A DNA stretch of 64,000 bases from Karalla daura (lineage: Eukaryota; Chordata; Actinopteri; Chaetodontiformes; Leiognathidae): assembly GCA_029224185.1 (NCBI GenBank), contig CM055196.1, forward strand, positions 9,652,509 through 9,716,508, read 5' to 3'. Positions 26,001 to 39,500 of the stretch are shown here, in pieces. Position 1 is the stretch's first letter; each line of letters starts with the position of its first letter. Under the pieces are notes generated by a model. That model was not told where the DNA came from. It worked only from the letters and a program-made list of their open reading frames with translations, and did no database searches. The position numbers and the translations under genes are program-made.

Positions 26001-29000
26001 GCCAGGGAGGAAAAAACATGAGACCGCGCTTATTGATGTGCTGTACTCCCTATCTCCATCTGCTTTCCATGCAGCAGTTAAATGAGGGTGGGTGGGGGGC
26101 AGGCAGAGGAGCAGACCATTGAAATTCAGTGCTACACAGGGGAGACCCTCTTACCAGAGTGAGATCGGGAGGGGAGGAAAGAGATGTACGATGAAGCCAC
26201 TCGATTAAAGAATCAGTGTCCAATCTCCTGGATTACAGCCCCTGACCTGCCACACCAAATCCCCTATTAAATAAGTCAAGAATTGAATTCTTTTTACTTT
26301 CCCTTCCGCTAACTGGCTTATTGACTCTGGTGCGCTCAGTGCTTTGTGGCGAGGCTCGCTCTTAAATTGGCTAAAGGGAGAGCTTAACAACATCTGATCA
26401 TGATTAAGAAAGCCATGACATCCAAGGCCTTGGTGTATTCCTTTCTCCAGATGAAATGCACCGTGTGATATGGTTGTGCCCCAGCGCACATGCGGGGTCA
26501 CGCGGTCAGTTAACATTAGAGACTGTGGTTAAATGTCCTCCTAATGTTTCAGTGAAGCATTTAGCAGCTTCAGGTTTTACAAGCAAATGGTGCAAATTGC
26601 CAGCTCCGATCATATCACATCAGGAGGAATATTCTGCGCATGTGAGACTGGAGCTCTGTGGTCTACATGCATCCTCTTTCTCAGCTCCTCCCAGCTCCTA
26701 ATGAAAAACATTTAGCCTCTTCAGCACACGGCAGCATGTTACACACAGACTAAAAGCAAGCCAGTCATATTCGTTTTAGCCTATGTAGGAGACGTGTATA
26801 TCGGCCTAATATCATTTTGTACAGCACTGAGCTTGAGTGGTTTTTTTTTCTGTTGACCTGGGGGCATTTTACTCTGTAGATCATAAAGCTGCTGGTAGGA
26901 GTGAAGTCCACATTCGATGTTGCTCATTCCACAGTCCACTCTCCCATTAGCAGGCGTGTGCTGTGCCATAATTGCTTATTTGCTGTGTAGGCTCTGCTGT
27001 AAACACAGGCCAGTTGAAAAGAAACTGTGCTTTCATTTGGCTCTTCATTTCAACACTTCAAAGAGTCAAATGATGCTTAGATCCAAGCTGGACATTAGCT
27101 AGAAAATGAAATGCAGCAAGCCAGCAGAGACAGGCACAGTTGAAAAGCACGAGCGATGGTAATCATCAGTTATTAGCGCCAGATCTGATTGGATCAGAAA
27201 AAAAAATCAGCATCTGAGCTAAAGCGTCCTGTTATTTCAACCCTGAGTTTACTTCCTCCCAGTTGCATGTCCTTCCTCCCGCTCCTCAGCTTGAGTCATC
27301 ACAGCGTTGCAGAAGAAAGGGGAAAGGAGAGGCCAAAACCCAGGACACTAGAATGACCCCTTGGCACTCTGACCTTTCTCTAGTCACCAGGGTTATAGTG
27401 TTGACAGCACCCTGTTGGGGGAAGGGTAAACAAACAAGACACATGGAAAAGAACTCCAGGCATCTGCTGCAAGTTAAGCAAAAAGAAAACATCAGCCTCT
27501 CAGTCTAAATTAGTATGCCAAATAGACTGGTTGAGTTAACTGAAATCTGCTAAATTTAGAAACAGGGCAAATAAATCCAAAAAAATTTGTTTAACTTTTT
27601 TTGTTGTTGGCACATAGTGTCAAAATGAGGAATAATCGGTGTACTCTTATCTTTTTCAATCTTTTTCTTTTCTCTGAACCATGCCGCATAAAACACCCTC
27701 CTTCCCTATCTGAGCATAAAATCAGTGAAATTGTATAAGACAAGTTTTTCCATATTTTAAAGTCTCAGGAAAAATGTCCAACTCTCTAGTGATTTGATAG
27801 CAGGTTTATTTCTCTGGAATCAGCTATAGAGCGATAGAATTTATGGTTGTGGCCTTGTGGAAGGAGCATTTCCCATATAGGCCCTGGTGTTAAGTGTATT
27901 TTACTTACCTATGCTTCACTGGAGCCTGGAATCTCTAATGTGGCAGATAGACGCTCGCCACTGATAGATTTGTGTCCCCCTAGGACAGGTTTGTATCACT
28001 GTTGGCTGTCAGTGCATACATTATGCTGTTTAAGCAAGAGTGATCACTGCTATTAACAACAAAGCGGGCCCAATTGAATAATTTAACGTCGCGGCAATGG
28101 CTCGTTGCTGTGAGAAAAGGAGGGGGGAGCTGAGAACTGATCAAACAGCCTGCCCTCACCCTGTGTTGGGAATATAATTAATAAAATGAGATCAGAGTGA
28201 TTAGTTGTGGTGGCCCATTCCAGTACAGCGACCACTGCATAAGCTTCTTTCCTGCTGAGATTCCAACGGTGGACATCTTGATTCCACATTGCCGCTTGCA
28301 GCAACAAATCAATACCACTCCATGACAGATGGAAATGGGAACAGTGATATGTATGTTTAGTGAAATTCTTGAAAGAGATGTGCTACCCCCAGGCTTTTGC
28401 TTTTATTTTTGTCTTGTCACCTCGTCTGTTGTTTTTGTGGCTTGCCTGCAGGAGGAAAATAAAAAAAAGACATAGCTCCTCCATTTGAGGCCTGTTTTTA
28501 AGCACTGAAAGGCTACTTTAGATTCATCTCATGTCTCCCTTGAAATATATTTCCTAGATTTGCAGGCTCTGACTCCCCCTAGAGGATAAATCACCACGCG
28601 CCTTTCTCCACAACCTCCCTTTCCCCATTTACTGAAGCGACAGACTGACTTTCTGGCTTTCACCAAATTTCACATTTGTGATGCAGTTTGGAGGATTATT
28701 GAAAATGGTCATGCTGAGAGAGCCCCTAAGACATATTTGTCAATTTCCTCCCACACAAACATCAGACCCACTGATGAGAGGCCAATGCACATCTGAAGGC
28801 GAACATCTTAGCAGTCACAGCACAGCTGAGGCTACTTACTGTGCTGCGTGCCTTCCTCGCCTTACGACACGGTAGGAGGATCAGTTATCAGTTTGAGCGA
28901 CGCATGATGTAACAGCTCTGTAAGTGCACATTTGTATTTATTTATTTATTCATTTAATATAAATGGAGACACATCCTCAGCCATCAGGAGAGTTTATCAG

Positions 29001-32000
29001 TTACTCGGGATCATGGCATGATTGCTGATGAAGTCGGCGTCATCAATGAAGTCAGCGGGCAAACAGTTTCCAGATCAAGTTTTCGCCACTGTTATTGTGG
29101 TTGTGCTTCTTGAAGAAAGATCTAAGGTATGTGATCCTCTCTTTGGCAATCCATCCATGCCTTTCAACTTCATGCCTTTTTTGTCTGTCAAGTTCTGGAA
29201 ATGAAACGCATGAATCTATTAAGAGGATCAAAGGGCTTTTTAAGTGAAATGTATCCGTGGGAAAGTGGTGAAATTGCAACACCAACTGTGAATGCAGGGC
29301 TGACAACGTTGATAGTACGAGTGCTTTTTAATTAAACTGAATTTGTTAACTTAAAACAGCTTCTCCACTTTGTTCTTGTAAAGTTTAATTTTATGCTGAT
29401 TCTTTAAGAATGTTAAATCTGTTACATATACAGAAATTCAAAATGCATCTAACTCAGGAATTCAGATCAGCAACATTTTTATGACTGCTATTACATATAT
29501 GTCTTGACACAGTACAGGTCCTGATGTACCTTATGTACTTTTTCAGCAGAAGCAAACCCTGCCACTTATTGCTGCCTTACGCTTCCTGTTTATGGACACT
29601 GGCATTACATAAGTCTTTCTCTGTGCTTAGCCGTGCGGTCTGGACCTCAGCCCATATTCCCAATTCTTTGTGCAATTTCTCTCTTGGCCACAAGAGGCTG
29701 CTGCGCTCATATCTGGATAACCTGGATAACTTTGGCTCCAAGTTGAGTGCACTGAACGAGCCTTTTGTGGCCAGCACCCTGTTTCTTTTTCTTTTTTTTC
29801 CCAAAGCCTTCCAAAGCCAAGAATGAAGAAAAACACAAACTTAAGGCCAGAGATTGGCCATTGCTTTGGATTGCAAACAATACAGTGTGAGACACTATTA
29901 TAATATTATAATATTAAACTATTGATCAACTTGATATAGTATCCTTTTAGCCTCTTGTTCAAATATGTTTCAGACATATAATAAGTATATTAAAACATGA
30001 ATCCTAATCCTAATCCATGAATCCTGCTTATTTATGTATTTAAGATGCAGACATGCAAAGATCATTTTCGCTCCATAGTTGAGGCAGCAACAGCAAAACC
30101 TACTGAATAGATTCCATCACAAATACAGTATTTTGCAGAGTATTGTAAAGTTTGCCGCAGCCTTGGTCATGCAACACGTTTTTCCATGCAGTTTATCCCC
30201 CCAAAAAATGTTTGTACACACTGCAACAAAATAAGAAAGACACTTAATTAAAAATGTAAACAATGTCTTCTGTCAAGTACCTTCCATGTCTGATAAAAAA
30301 AAATCAAATAACACTGTGCAAACACTGCATCAGTGTTGTTATTTTTATCAGACATGTGATGTGCTCGACTTTTATTTCAGAGTGCAGTATCGATTTTAAT
30401 TGGCCTAGGCATGCTGCATGGTCAGGCTTGATTTTTGGCAAGGCAGAAATAAATACCACCCTTGATCCACAATCATTATAATTGTTGCAATGCAGTGGAC
30501 CCTCCCGTAAAACTAAATCCCAAATTAATGTGACCTTAAACACACACATAACAGATCCAGTGTGGAGAGGGTGGAGGTCCATGTCCACACCCTACATGCT
30601 GACATGCTGCACAATGAGCGTGATCTCGGCCCTGTTTGCTTTCTGTGTAATGCCTCATTAAGGGAGCCTGTTCTATAAAACTGCAAATTCCTCCTGTCAA
30701 GTGTTCCAGTCCTCGCACAAAATGCCACATGTGTCACTGTGAACGTGTTGAGATCACCGTGCTCCTGTCTGGAGACCCCTCAGGAGCAATAACCAATAGA
30801 AACCAATAACAAAACATAAAGAGTTCAGAGCAGGGAAACTGGAGAAGGAGAACTGGAGCATTGAGGTGATGTGCTGTAAAATGTTGGGTTTCTGCTAATG
30901 GGCTTTGGGCGGCTGTTTTCCATTTTTAAGTAGCTCAGCGGTTCCAATTCTGGTCTATTCACACTGACCTCACTCCGACCAACTTTTTCTTATTTTTTTC
31001 CCCACCTCCCCTATATCTTTCTGACCAAGTTATTTCCACCACAATGGCACAGCCACAGTGCTCGGCTGCATACGGCGACAGGAAAAGAATGAAAAAAAAA
31101 AGATGACCAAAACAGAAACCTTGTTGCCATGACGCATCAAAACAAACTCTCCTGTGTGAGACAGTCGTCTGGTTCATTGTCAGTTTGGCTATTCTTATTA
31201 ACAATGGCACAACAAGGGTCACTTTGTGATAAACAGATTAAGTGAAGGAAACACAGTTGTCTGATGAGCGAAAGCAGAGGCACGTACACAGGACACTTTG
31301 TCTCATGTCACAAACCTCGTGAGCCCCGGCTGAAACCCAGAGCAGATGGAAAGTATCCTCATTCCTCCTGCATACCATACTTTTCCTCTGTCTCCCTCCA
31401 TGTCCTTCTGAGGTTTCCATTATAAGAGGTTTTTTTTTGTTCCAGTATGGTTCCATCTTCCACGTAAGGAGTATGGTCAACAGCTACCAGGGGAGCTTTA
31501 TGTGCTTTTGCACCAGCTCCAGGTCAACTGTTGGATTAACAGTTTTGTTGTTATGGTTATAGGTAAGTCCCTTTTTAAGACCCCTCAGTTGGAGGCCTCC
31601 CTTTAAACTTTGAGGGACTTGACAACATTTTTGATGCATGATTTATAATCCATGGCAAAGCTGACTATGAGGCAATTCCCATTGGCAGCATAAAAAGAGA
31701 AGGTCAGTTTCCAGTTTATGGCAAATAATATTCAGAATGTTGTACTGTATGTAACAGTTCTCTGGGGTCAAAGTTTTAAATCTTGATTAAATAGTTCACA
31801 ATAGAAGGAAAATGTGTAATAATGTTTTTTTTAAGTTTTTGAAGTTTTGAAGCTGGCAGATTTTTCCATTTGGCAGTACATAGGTTTACTCGGAAAAATG
31901 ATGTCTCTTGATATTTTGCATATGCTGTCATTTGGATGGAAGTTTGTTCCTATTAAAAGTTGTTTCCCATTAAAACTTTTTTTTCCGTGTTAGGATTAGC

Positions 32001-34159
32001 TATGATCTGATTAGAGGAGGACATATTTTGTTTCAAATTTCCTGCTTTCATGTCATGTCATGTCAGAAGTTTTAGATTATAGAGATGAATGTATGTGATG
32101 TCCATATGGTAGGGTTCCTCCTTGCATGCCGGATGTTAAATGGGTGTGGAGCTCACTAGGTCACATGCACATGTGTCTGCTCAGATATGTGCCCCCCGTT
32201 GCCAGCATCCTATCTATAGATGGCCTTCAGGATGCTATAATAATCTTAACTTTAATGTGGTTCCCTGCTGTTGCCATCTCCTGTAGATAGGGCTTTGCTG
32301 TAGGATTAACAGGGTCTAATGGGATGTGAAATCCAAGTCTTTGTCATATCCAGCCAGAGAAACCGTAGCTGCATAGCTGCACTGGGTGGAGACTCAGGAG
32401 TACAGATTTAGCACTTCAAAGTAAAGTGTAAATGTATTTGACCTGGCTTAGTACGGTTTGAGTTAAATCAAAGCCAGACAAGCACAATCTGGAGTGTGAC
32501 TTAAACATGGATAAATGTGGGCCAGTGAAATGTTAGATGTTCCTGGCTACATTACTTAAATATAATTTGGTTTTCAAGCAAAGAGAATGCTTTAAAGTGG
32601 TTTGTACATATAATGTAAAACAGCACAGTATCTGGCTGAACGTAGCACGACATACCTATAGGCATATATGTAAAGTCAAATTGAGGATTATAACCATGCA
32701 AGGGACTGAGCTTTGTGTAATCAGGGCCGATAAGTTCAGGCAGATACCCTGAAGCACACTCAAATGTGTACTGTTTATCATCAGCCTCTTTATTCAGTCT
32801 AATTTGACCTAATTTCCTCCTTCATCCTGTGACACTTAATATCATATCATTATCGCCATCTATCTCTCTTCTTTTTGCCCCCACTGCTCATAAAATCTGC
32901 ATATAATGAAGGGAAAAGTGGTGCAGGAAAGGGACAGCCATGGCCCAGCTTCTCTTTGGGGACAGATAATTATGCATAAATGCAGTGGCTGTGCAGAATG
33001 AGTCGCTTAAAATAGTTCATAAAAACAAACTGCCGTCATAAGCACCGTCCTCTTCACAGTGCAGTGCATAAATGAGATCATATTTGAGGACCAGTCCGAC
33101 GCTGTCCTGCACTATTAAATGACTAAACTGCACCTCGCTCCTGGCAACAGGCTCTGCTGAAAATCCGGCGCAAGCATCTGCCATACCTGTGAAGCAGGCA
33201 GCCTAGTTTCCATCCACAGCAAGCAGCAGCAGGTTACGCTGTGACGCACTTAGACCATTAGCTACTGAAGGGGAAAAAATGGGGAAAAGAAAGGTGTCGG
33301 TGTTTACTCTGTCTGGTGTGTAACCATGGAAACGAGATGAATGTGATGCCATGATTAGATTCCTTCATATTAAAACCACATGGCTCCTTAGTCAAACACC
33401 TTGGTCTGACCTTGCGAGACCTCTGGACCCTCCAGCACAACACGGTGAAGTTAACAGATTCATAATGAACAGATCGGACTGCATTTCGTAACTTTTACAG
33501 ACAGGCTTGCAGAAACCTCCCGAAACAAATGTGCCGCCAACAGGAGAGGCCATTACATAAAATGGCTTCCAGGTAATTTGCTGTACACACCGTTTCCTTC
33601 ATGTACTTTGTAATGAGGTTTTACTGTGCACTGTGGGCAGGGGGCCCATTCTTTCTGACCAACCGCCATCACTGCGGTGCCAGCTGTGAAGGTTTTGTTG
33701 TGCAGCCCAGGATGAGCATGATCTGTGGGTCATGAGAAAATGTTTCCCTCCTGGCCGAATTCTTAAATACAGTAGTGATGAATGGAGGGGTCAGCAGGGC
33801 TCTGGTACAATGACTAAAATGATTAAAGAGTTCCCTCGTCAAGAGGGCAAAACAACAGCCAGAAGACAGTCAGTGTGAACAGCTTTATATGGTGAACATG
33901 CTCCATGGAATCCACCGCACATTAAACTATTTATCTCCAAATATAGTATTTTTTTTTCATTCTTTAGAAAACTAAACGTGTGACTGTAGTGTTCACTTGC
34001 TTAGGGACCAATCATGTCTGCTAGGTCAAGTACCAAAGAAATGAAAAAGCTCTAAAATAAACTTTTTTCTCCTGACTCAGAAGAGTCAGAAGATTAATAC
34101 TGTGCTATAACATAAATAAGGGGCTTCAGAGGTGCACAGAAGGATCACTTACAACCTTA
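23031..34159. other. Intergenic DNA between divergent fjx1 and pamr1, no gene supported
   Basis: No exon could be supported. The longest frame (24490-24948, 152 codons) has no recognisable domain and arises in locally GC-richer DNA. The stretch holds a small tandem repeat (24287-24327) and several blocks of complex, AT-rich but non-repetitive sequence (about 26160-26420, 27120-27240, 28030-28110, 32780-33100) that could be regulatory. Confidence 0.65.
24287..24327. repeat. Short tandem repeat, 14-15 nt unit, about 3 copies
   Basis: CTTAGCTGCTCCCCC occurs twice in direct succession, followed by CTTAGCTGCTTCCC. No function inferred. Confidence 0.85.
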
Positions 34160-34375
34160 TTTCCATCCATCCATCATCTGTACCTTTAAGGTTTTGTGGG
34201 GGTCTGCTCTCTCCACTACACACTGCATAGGGTGAAAGAAGGGGATACACCTTGGACATGTCACCAGTCTGTTGCAAGACACACAAACACTCACTCATCC
34301 CTAGCGCAATTTAGAGTCTCCAATTAACAATGTTGGATGTTTTTGGACTCAGGGAAGCAGCTGGAGTATCTGTCA
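34160..34375 (-). repeat. Dispersed repeat, copy 4 (reverse orientation)
   Basis: Starts TTCCATCCATCCATCATC and carries GTCACCAGTCTGTTGCAAGAC, GCAATTTAGAGTCTCCAATTA and TTTTTGGACTCAGGGAAGCA, the reverse complement of the same family. The ATGG tail, middle and 5' part are all represented, so this copy is nearly full length. Confidence 0.75.
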
Positions 34376-35977
34376 AAAACATTCACTGACACAGTTCACT
34401 GTTAAGCCTTAGATTAAAAGACCCCCTGACATTATTTCTACCATTAAATTATCATTGCCATGACTTTTTGCCCATGTACTGAAGTTCCTTTCTCTGTTAG
34501 AGACACTCATAATGGAGTTGAGCATATTAGGCTTTTGGTCTGGAGGCTGCAATTTTTTTTCTTTCTACTTTGAGGAAGTTCTGCCATGTTTTAGGCTAAA
34601 CAAACCATATAACTACAGATGGAAAGTAAATCCAAACGTAGACTCTTTTCCTCTGTGTATAACATAAAAATGATCCACTTCCAACAGAAGACTGCAGCTG
34701 TGGTGTCTCTGAAAATACCAAACCAGTGTGCACATCAACCTAAAGCCTTGAGCTTCACATAATAAACTAATAGGCATCTGGACAAACAGTGGAAAGGTGG
34801 CGAAAGGTGGACAGAGAGCACAGCAAGACAGACAGCATTTCCTCTCCCCCTTCTCTTCTTTGATTTTCCTTCTTTTCCTACTCATTCCCTGTCTGCCTCT
34901 CTCTCCATTCCTCCTCCTCATGAACCATCTTGATTTCAGCTGGTTTTCACCATCCCCACCAAACACTTAATGTTACCTTTGGATCACTGCTCCTGTGTTC
35001 TTACTATGGTCTAATTCCTGCTGTTTTTCAGAAACTGCTCAGGACATTTGATTCTCTTGCTCTGAGGCGTTTGATCTGGATTTATTGTTAGCTCTAGCAT
35101 GTGGCATGGAGTCCAAGTGAGTGCAGAACAACAAATGAATTAATTCAAGTTCGGTGTCCAGCTGAGGTAAAACACACCCAAGAGATCATAAAAACAACAC
35201 TGTTATGGAAAAAAATAAAATACCTTTTTTCTTTGTTTTCACTGGCTTGCTCTCTGCTGTCAGGGAGTCAAGAATAAATTAATTTCATATTGGTTTTCAA
35301 CAGCAACCACATTTCTACACTTATGTTCGAGTGTCAATGATTATGATGTCGATCAATCAATCAAAATGTAATTAATCACCATCTACCGCATTACCTTCAT
35401 TGTTTTGTTATTCTCCACGCAACAACTCTTTAACTTATTGGCTAGTTCTCATTTTTCAGAAGATTTCCTGTTTGTCTAGATCACTAATGATAGTACATGA
35501 AAAGACTTTGGGTTTTGGATCATTGCCTGGAAAACAATTTCAAGATGTTACCCTGGGCTATGGGGAATTACAAAGAGAATATCTCACAATCTATCTCTAT
35601 TTAGAACCGACTAATCAAATAATTGGCTCATTAAATAACCTGCAAATGAATGTTACAAACAGCTGATACAGTATATGCATTGCTTTATTAATGAATGTTT
35701 TGAAGCGCATAGAATCAGGTGGCGACTGATGATGACTAAGAGCAGATTGAAAGCACAGTTGTCTGACACAATAAGGTCTGATACAATTTTACTTAAAAAC
35801 TTTTCAAGAAGTGAACCTGAATGGAAGTGACGTCAGGATTTATTTTTCAGACATGAACACTTTTACACAATGAACACAATGACGCAGCTAAGTGGAAACA
35901 TAAGTTCTATCACTTCATGAATGGTCTTGATAGCGTGATAGCACAACTACTTGTTGTGTCCTTCCCTTCATTGTTTT

Positions 35978-36010
35978 TGTGTGTGTGTGTATGTGTGTGT
36001 GCATATGTGG

Positions 36011-36087
<77 letters not shown>
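35978..36087. repeat. (GT)n microsatellite upstream of pamr1
   Basis: Imperfect at 35978-36012, then about 37 uninterrupted GT units to 36087. It ends about 285 nt before the pamr1 start codon, so it lies in or close to the promoter or 5' UTR. Confidence 0.97.
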
Positions 36088-36089
<2 letters not shown>

Positions 36090-36373
36090 ACACTATGATG
36101 ACTTAAACGTAAATGGCTGGAGCCTGTATTAACTCACGGGCAGTGACGTCATCCTCTGAGCAGAGCGAGGGGAGTTTTTGGGAGACCACTGCAAGTGGAA
36201 CTCCTTGTGAGGCTGGGCTGTAACCTGAAGCCAAAGAGAAGTGAGAGAGGGAGAGCGAGTGGGATAAACAGAGAAAAAGAGAGGGATGGAGGGAGGGGGA
36301 GGGAAAGAATGAAGGGCTGAGGGAAGGTGATGTCAGCTGAGTTCAGAAAGTAAACAGAGATCCAGACTGCAGC
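36088..36373 (+). promoter_or_regulatory. pamr1: Probable 5' UTR / proximal promoter of pamr1
   Basis: About 285 nt between the GT repeat and the start codon, with a purine-rich stretch at 36235-36330. The transcription start cannot be set by eye and no TATA box is convincing. TGA at 36338-36340 closes the frame upstream of the ATG. Confidence 0.45.
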
Positions 36374-36533
36374 ATGCTGTCTGAGAGACACAGATTGCAG
36401 CTGGGGCAAACCCACGGGGGCACCCACACAGTCCCCTGGACCGGCACCTTTATCTCTGGGAAGGAGAGCTGGCTCCTCTTCATCTTCCTCTTCATCCTTA
36501 TCTCATTACCCCAAGGGAGAGCATGGCCCTACG
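36374..36533 (+). CDS. pamr1: pamr1 coding exon 1: signal peptide
   Basis: Encodes 53 residues plus one base. A polar stretch of about 32 residues precedes the hydrophobic core WLLFIFLFILISL, followed by PQGRAWPY. There is no internal Met closer to the core, and the frame is closed upstream by TGA at 36338. The donor is ACG|GTAAGA at 36534. The n-region is unusually long for a signal peptide, so cleavage is likely but not certain. Confidence 0.82.
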
Positions 36534-39500
36534 GTAAGAAACCGGCAAAGACTTTTACTCCACTGCTCCTCTCTCTGTCTCTGTGTCTGGCACAGCCTCT
36601 TGGTTTATGTTCTTTGTTCTCAGAAAGCCGGCATCAGCACTCTCTCCATCCTCCCCTCTATCCTTTAAGAGCACAACGGCGCACAGCAAGACTTGTAAAA
36701 GAAGACCCACCGAGAGACAGTGATGGAAAACACAGGCTTTTACAGAGGCAGCTTAGAAAAACAACACTGACAGGTTTCTGCAATCTTTTGTTGATACAGC
36801 CCTCGTTCTGAAATTCAGAGTGACGGATTGTCCTGCGTGGGTTTGTTTATTGTCCCATTAAGCTGGGCTCTGTGATCTTCATAGCCCCTTCTACTCATCG
36901 CTGTTGTTCTTTGTGTGAAATAAGAGCGAGACTGTTTTTCTGCTCTCGAATAAAGAGAAGCAACAGATGGATCTGGAAACAAATTCCATGAGGTAAAGTG
37001 GAGCTATTGAGTCTTGGCACTCGCCCCCTTTTGTGCGAGGGCTTCCCTTTAATCGCTGAACGTGGGTTGGGATTGAAATCTCTGGCTGTTTACCCTGGGT
37101 GACCACTCAAACTGCTGCAGGAAGACATGAGTCACGTTTGATTCTATCACGCTGGATGTGGTAATGTGTGCTAACTTGTGTACTATCTTCTGTCTCCAAG
37201 ACTCCTGCCCAAGCCCTTGCCCTCTCACGGAGTAAAACAATTTGTAATGATGGTGAATGCGGCAAAAGGGTTGGGCACAGCACAGCTGTGTGTGTGGAAA
37301 GACTTCTCTCTGGTAGATGTCAGCTGACTTACTCATCCTAAGCACAGGCTGTTTCGTAATCGTGCATTATCAGCTGATGATGTTTTCCACCGAGCCACCA
37401 AACGTACTTACTTTCAAAAGCAAAGCTTGCATGTTTATGTGCTAATGCTGACCTCATGGATATGTGTTCATGTGTGTCCTCGTGTGCTTTAGTTTAAGTA
37501 ATGTTTGCGTTCCAACTAAAACTTCTGAGACTTTCTCTTAAGGATCCTCCTAAATCCTGTCTTAAATCCTCCTATGTCCTGTTCCTCTGGCACTCTCCTG
37601 TTATAGCATGTTCTGCTCCAGTCCACAGGGAAGTTGTCAGGACTACTGGGCAGTGTGTTATAGGAAACAAAGCCCAAGCATACGTAAAACAGATTGGAGA
37701 GAGTGAAATCTTGGCCATGAGGAGAAAAACATGGGCTGTGATTGAGCATTTGGAAAAACAGTCATATCAGTGACTTCTCTCCAAGTTTAGGGAGGCAATG
37801 GTGAAAACAAATGTGCACATCTCACACTCCTGTTTGACCCACACTTCAGTGTGTGTAGGTACATACCATGTCACCAAAGTGAATCATCGACTGATAGGAT
37901 TTTTTTTGCTGGCTTTGTGGTTTCACGGCACAGGGAAGTTTATATAAAGCAATCTACAGGATGACCACAGGGATCAGCGCTGGGGATCGGACTACATTCA
38001 GATATGTAATGCCCATACAGCTTCCCCCCGGGAGTTTCCCAGTTCCATGACAGCAAAATCAGTCTGACCTCAAAATACCAGACAACAGCTGTGGGCAGTA
38101 GGCAAAAGGAAGTATACTCGTACCAACGTAGGCAGCATGTGCACTCACACACACAGCTGCCACAAAAACCTTTTTCCATGATATGCCAGCATGCTCTATT
38201 TTGCCAAGAGGAAGATATTTATTTTGTAGTTGATATGTACAGCAACCTGCCATTTACTTCAAAGGAGGCTGCTCCCCAGTACTCACTTAATCATAGCATG
38301 GAACAAGAGTGACTCAGGGATGTTGTGAGGCTGGTTAGCGTGATTATGCAAAGCAGCCTCACCAAATAAAAGTCACACTATAAGTAGGTTGGTTTGGTTT
38401 TTAATTAGGATGAATTCGATGTCAAAGAAATAACATTTCTTGATGAGTTACAGAACATGTTTTAATGCTACTCCCATGACTGTCATTGAATATGAAATGC
38501 AGGCTAGTTAAGCTAAATTCTGTAAACCTTTGGAAGTCATACGATATGACCGTGCTTAGCACAATACCGTGGTAAAAACTGTTTTTCCCATTTCAGGTTT
38601 TCATTTCAAAGCCTGGCTTTGTGCTAAGCTAAGCTAAGCTAAACTAAGCTTATCAACTGCTGAGATATGATAGTAGTGTCTAAATGGGCAAGACTCAAGC
38701 CGATCTAAGTATTAAGCAAAGAAAATGCAAACTAGACAATGATTGGAGAGAACAGAAGCAGGAAGTGTAGATATATTTAGAGAGATATTTTGGCTCCCAT
38801 CAGTTTCATCCACATTGTACAAGTTATCCGAAACACGTGCAATGTATTCCTGTAAATGCGAACTGAGGAAAATTGATGCAGTAATCACTTACAAGATGCT
38901 CTTTGTTCATAACTAAAAATTGCAGCAAAGTAGCTGACCACTGGTTTTATTTTCTGCTCAAGCTTCTTCTGGAAAATGACGGCACAGTTTTGGAGCGATG
39001 CAGCTATATGACTCACTTGCAAGGTCACAGTGAGCACCTGCAACATATCCTGAATTTAGTAAATCTCTCTACCAATAGTGCAGTTTTCTATAAAGCTTGT
39101 GGAACAGTTGTGTGAATCTGTAAAACACTCCCATCTGGCAGAATTAAAATATTCAAGAAGGCACAATGATGTGAAAATTTCAGACTTCTCAGCAGGAGAT
39201 GGGATTTACTGTGGCTTTCCAGTGGGCCAACCAGGCAGTAAGGACACACACAGGGTCACAGGATCCACATTAATCATCCCTGACCACTTCTCTGCCCCTG
39301 GCAATAATGATGCCAGTGTCTGGAACACCATCAAAGAATGCAGTCTGAAGGCCTTGGTAGCTATATGACTGCTGCAAGTGCAACACAACCACAGGGAGCC
39401 TTGTTAACTCCAGTTGAGGTTCTTTGTTGCATGTTATACCCTCTCCCTCATCCCACACTGTCTGCCTTCCTTAAAAAAAAAATTCTGTGCAGATGTGCAG

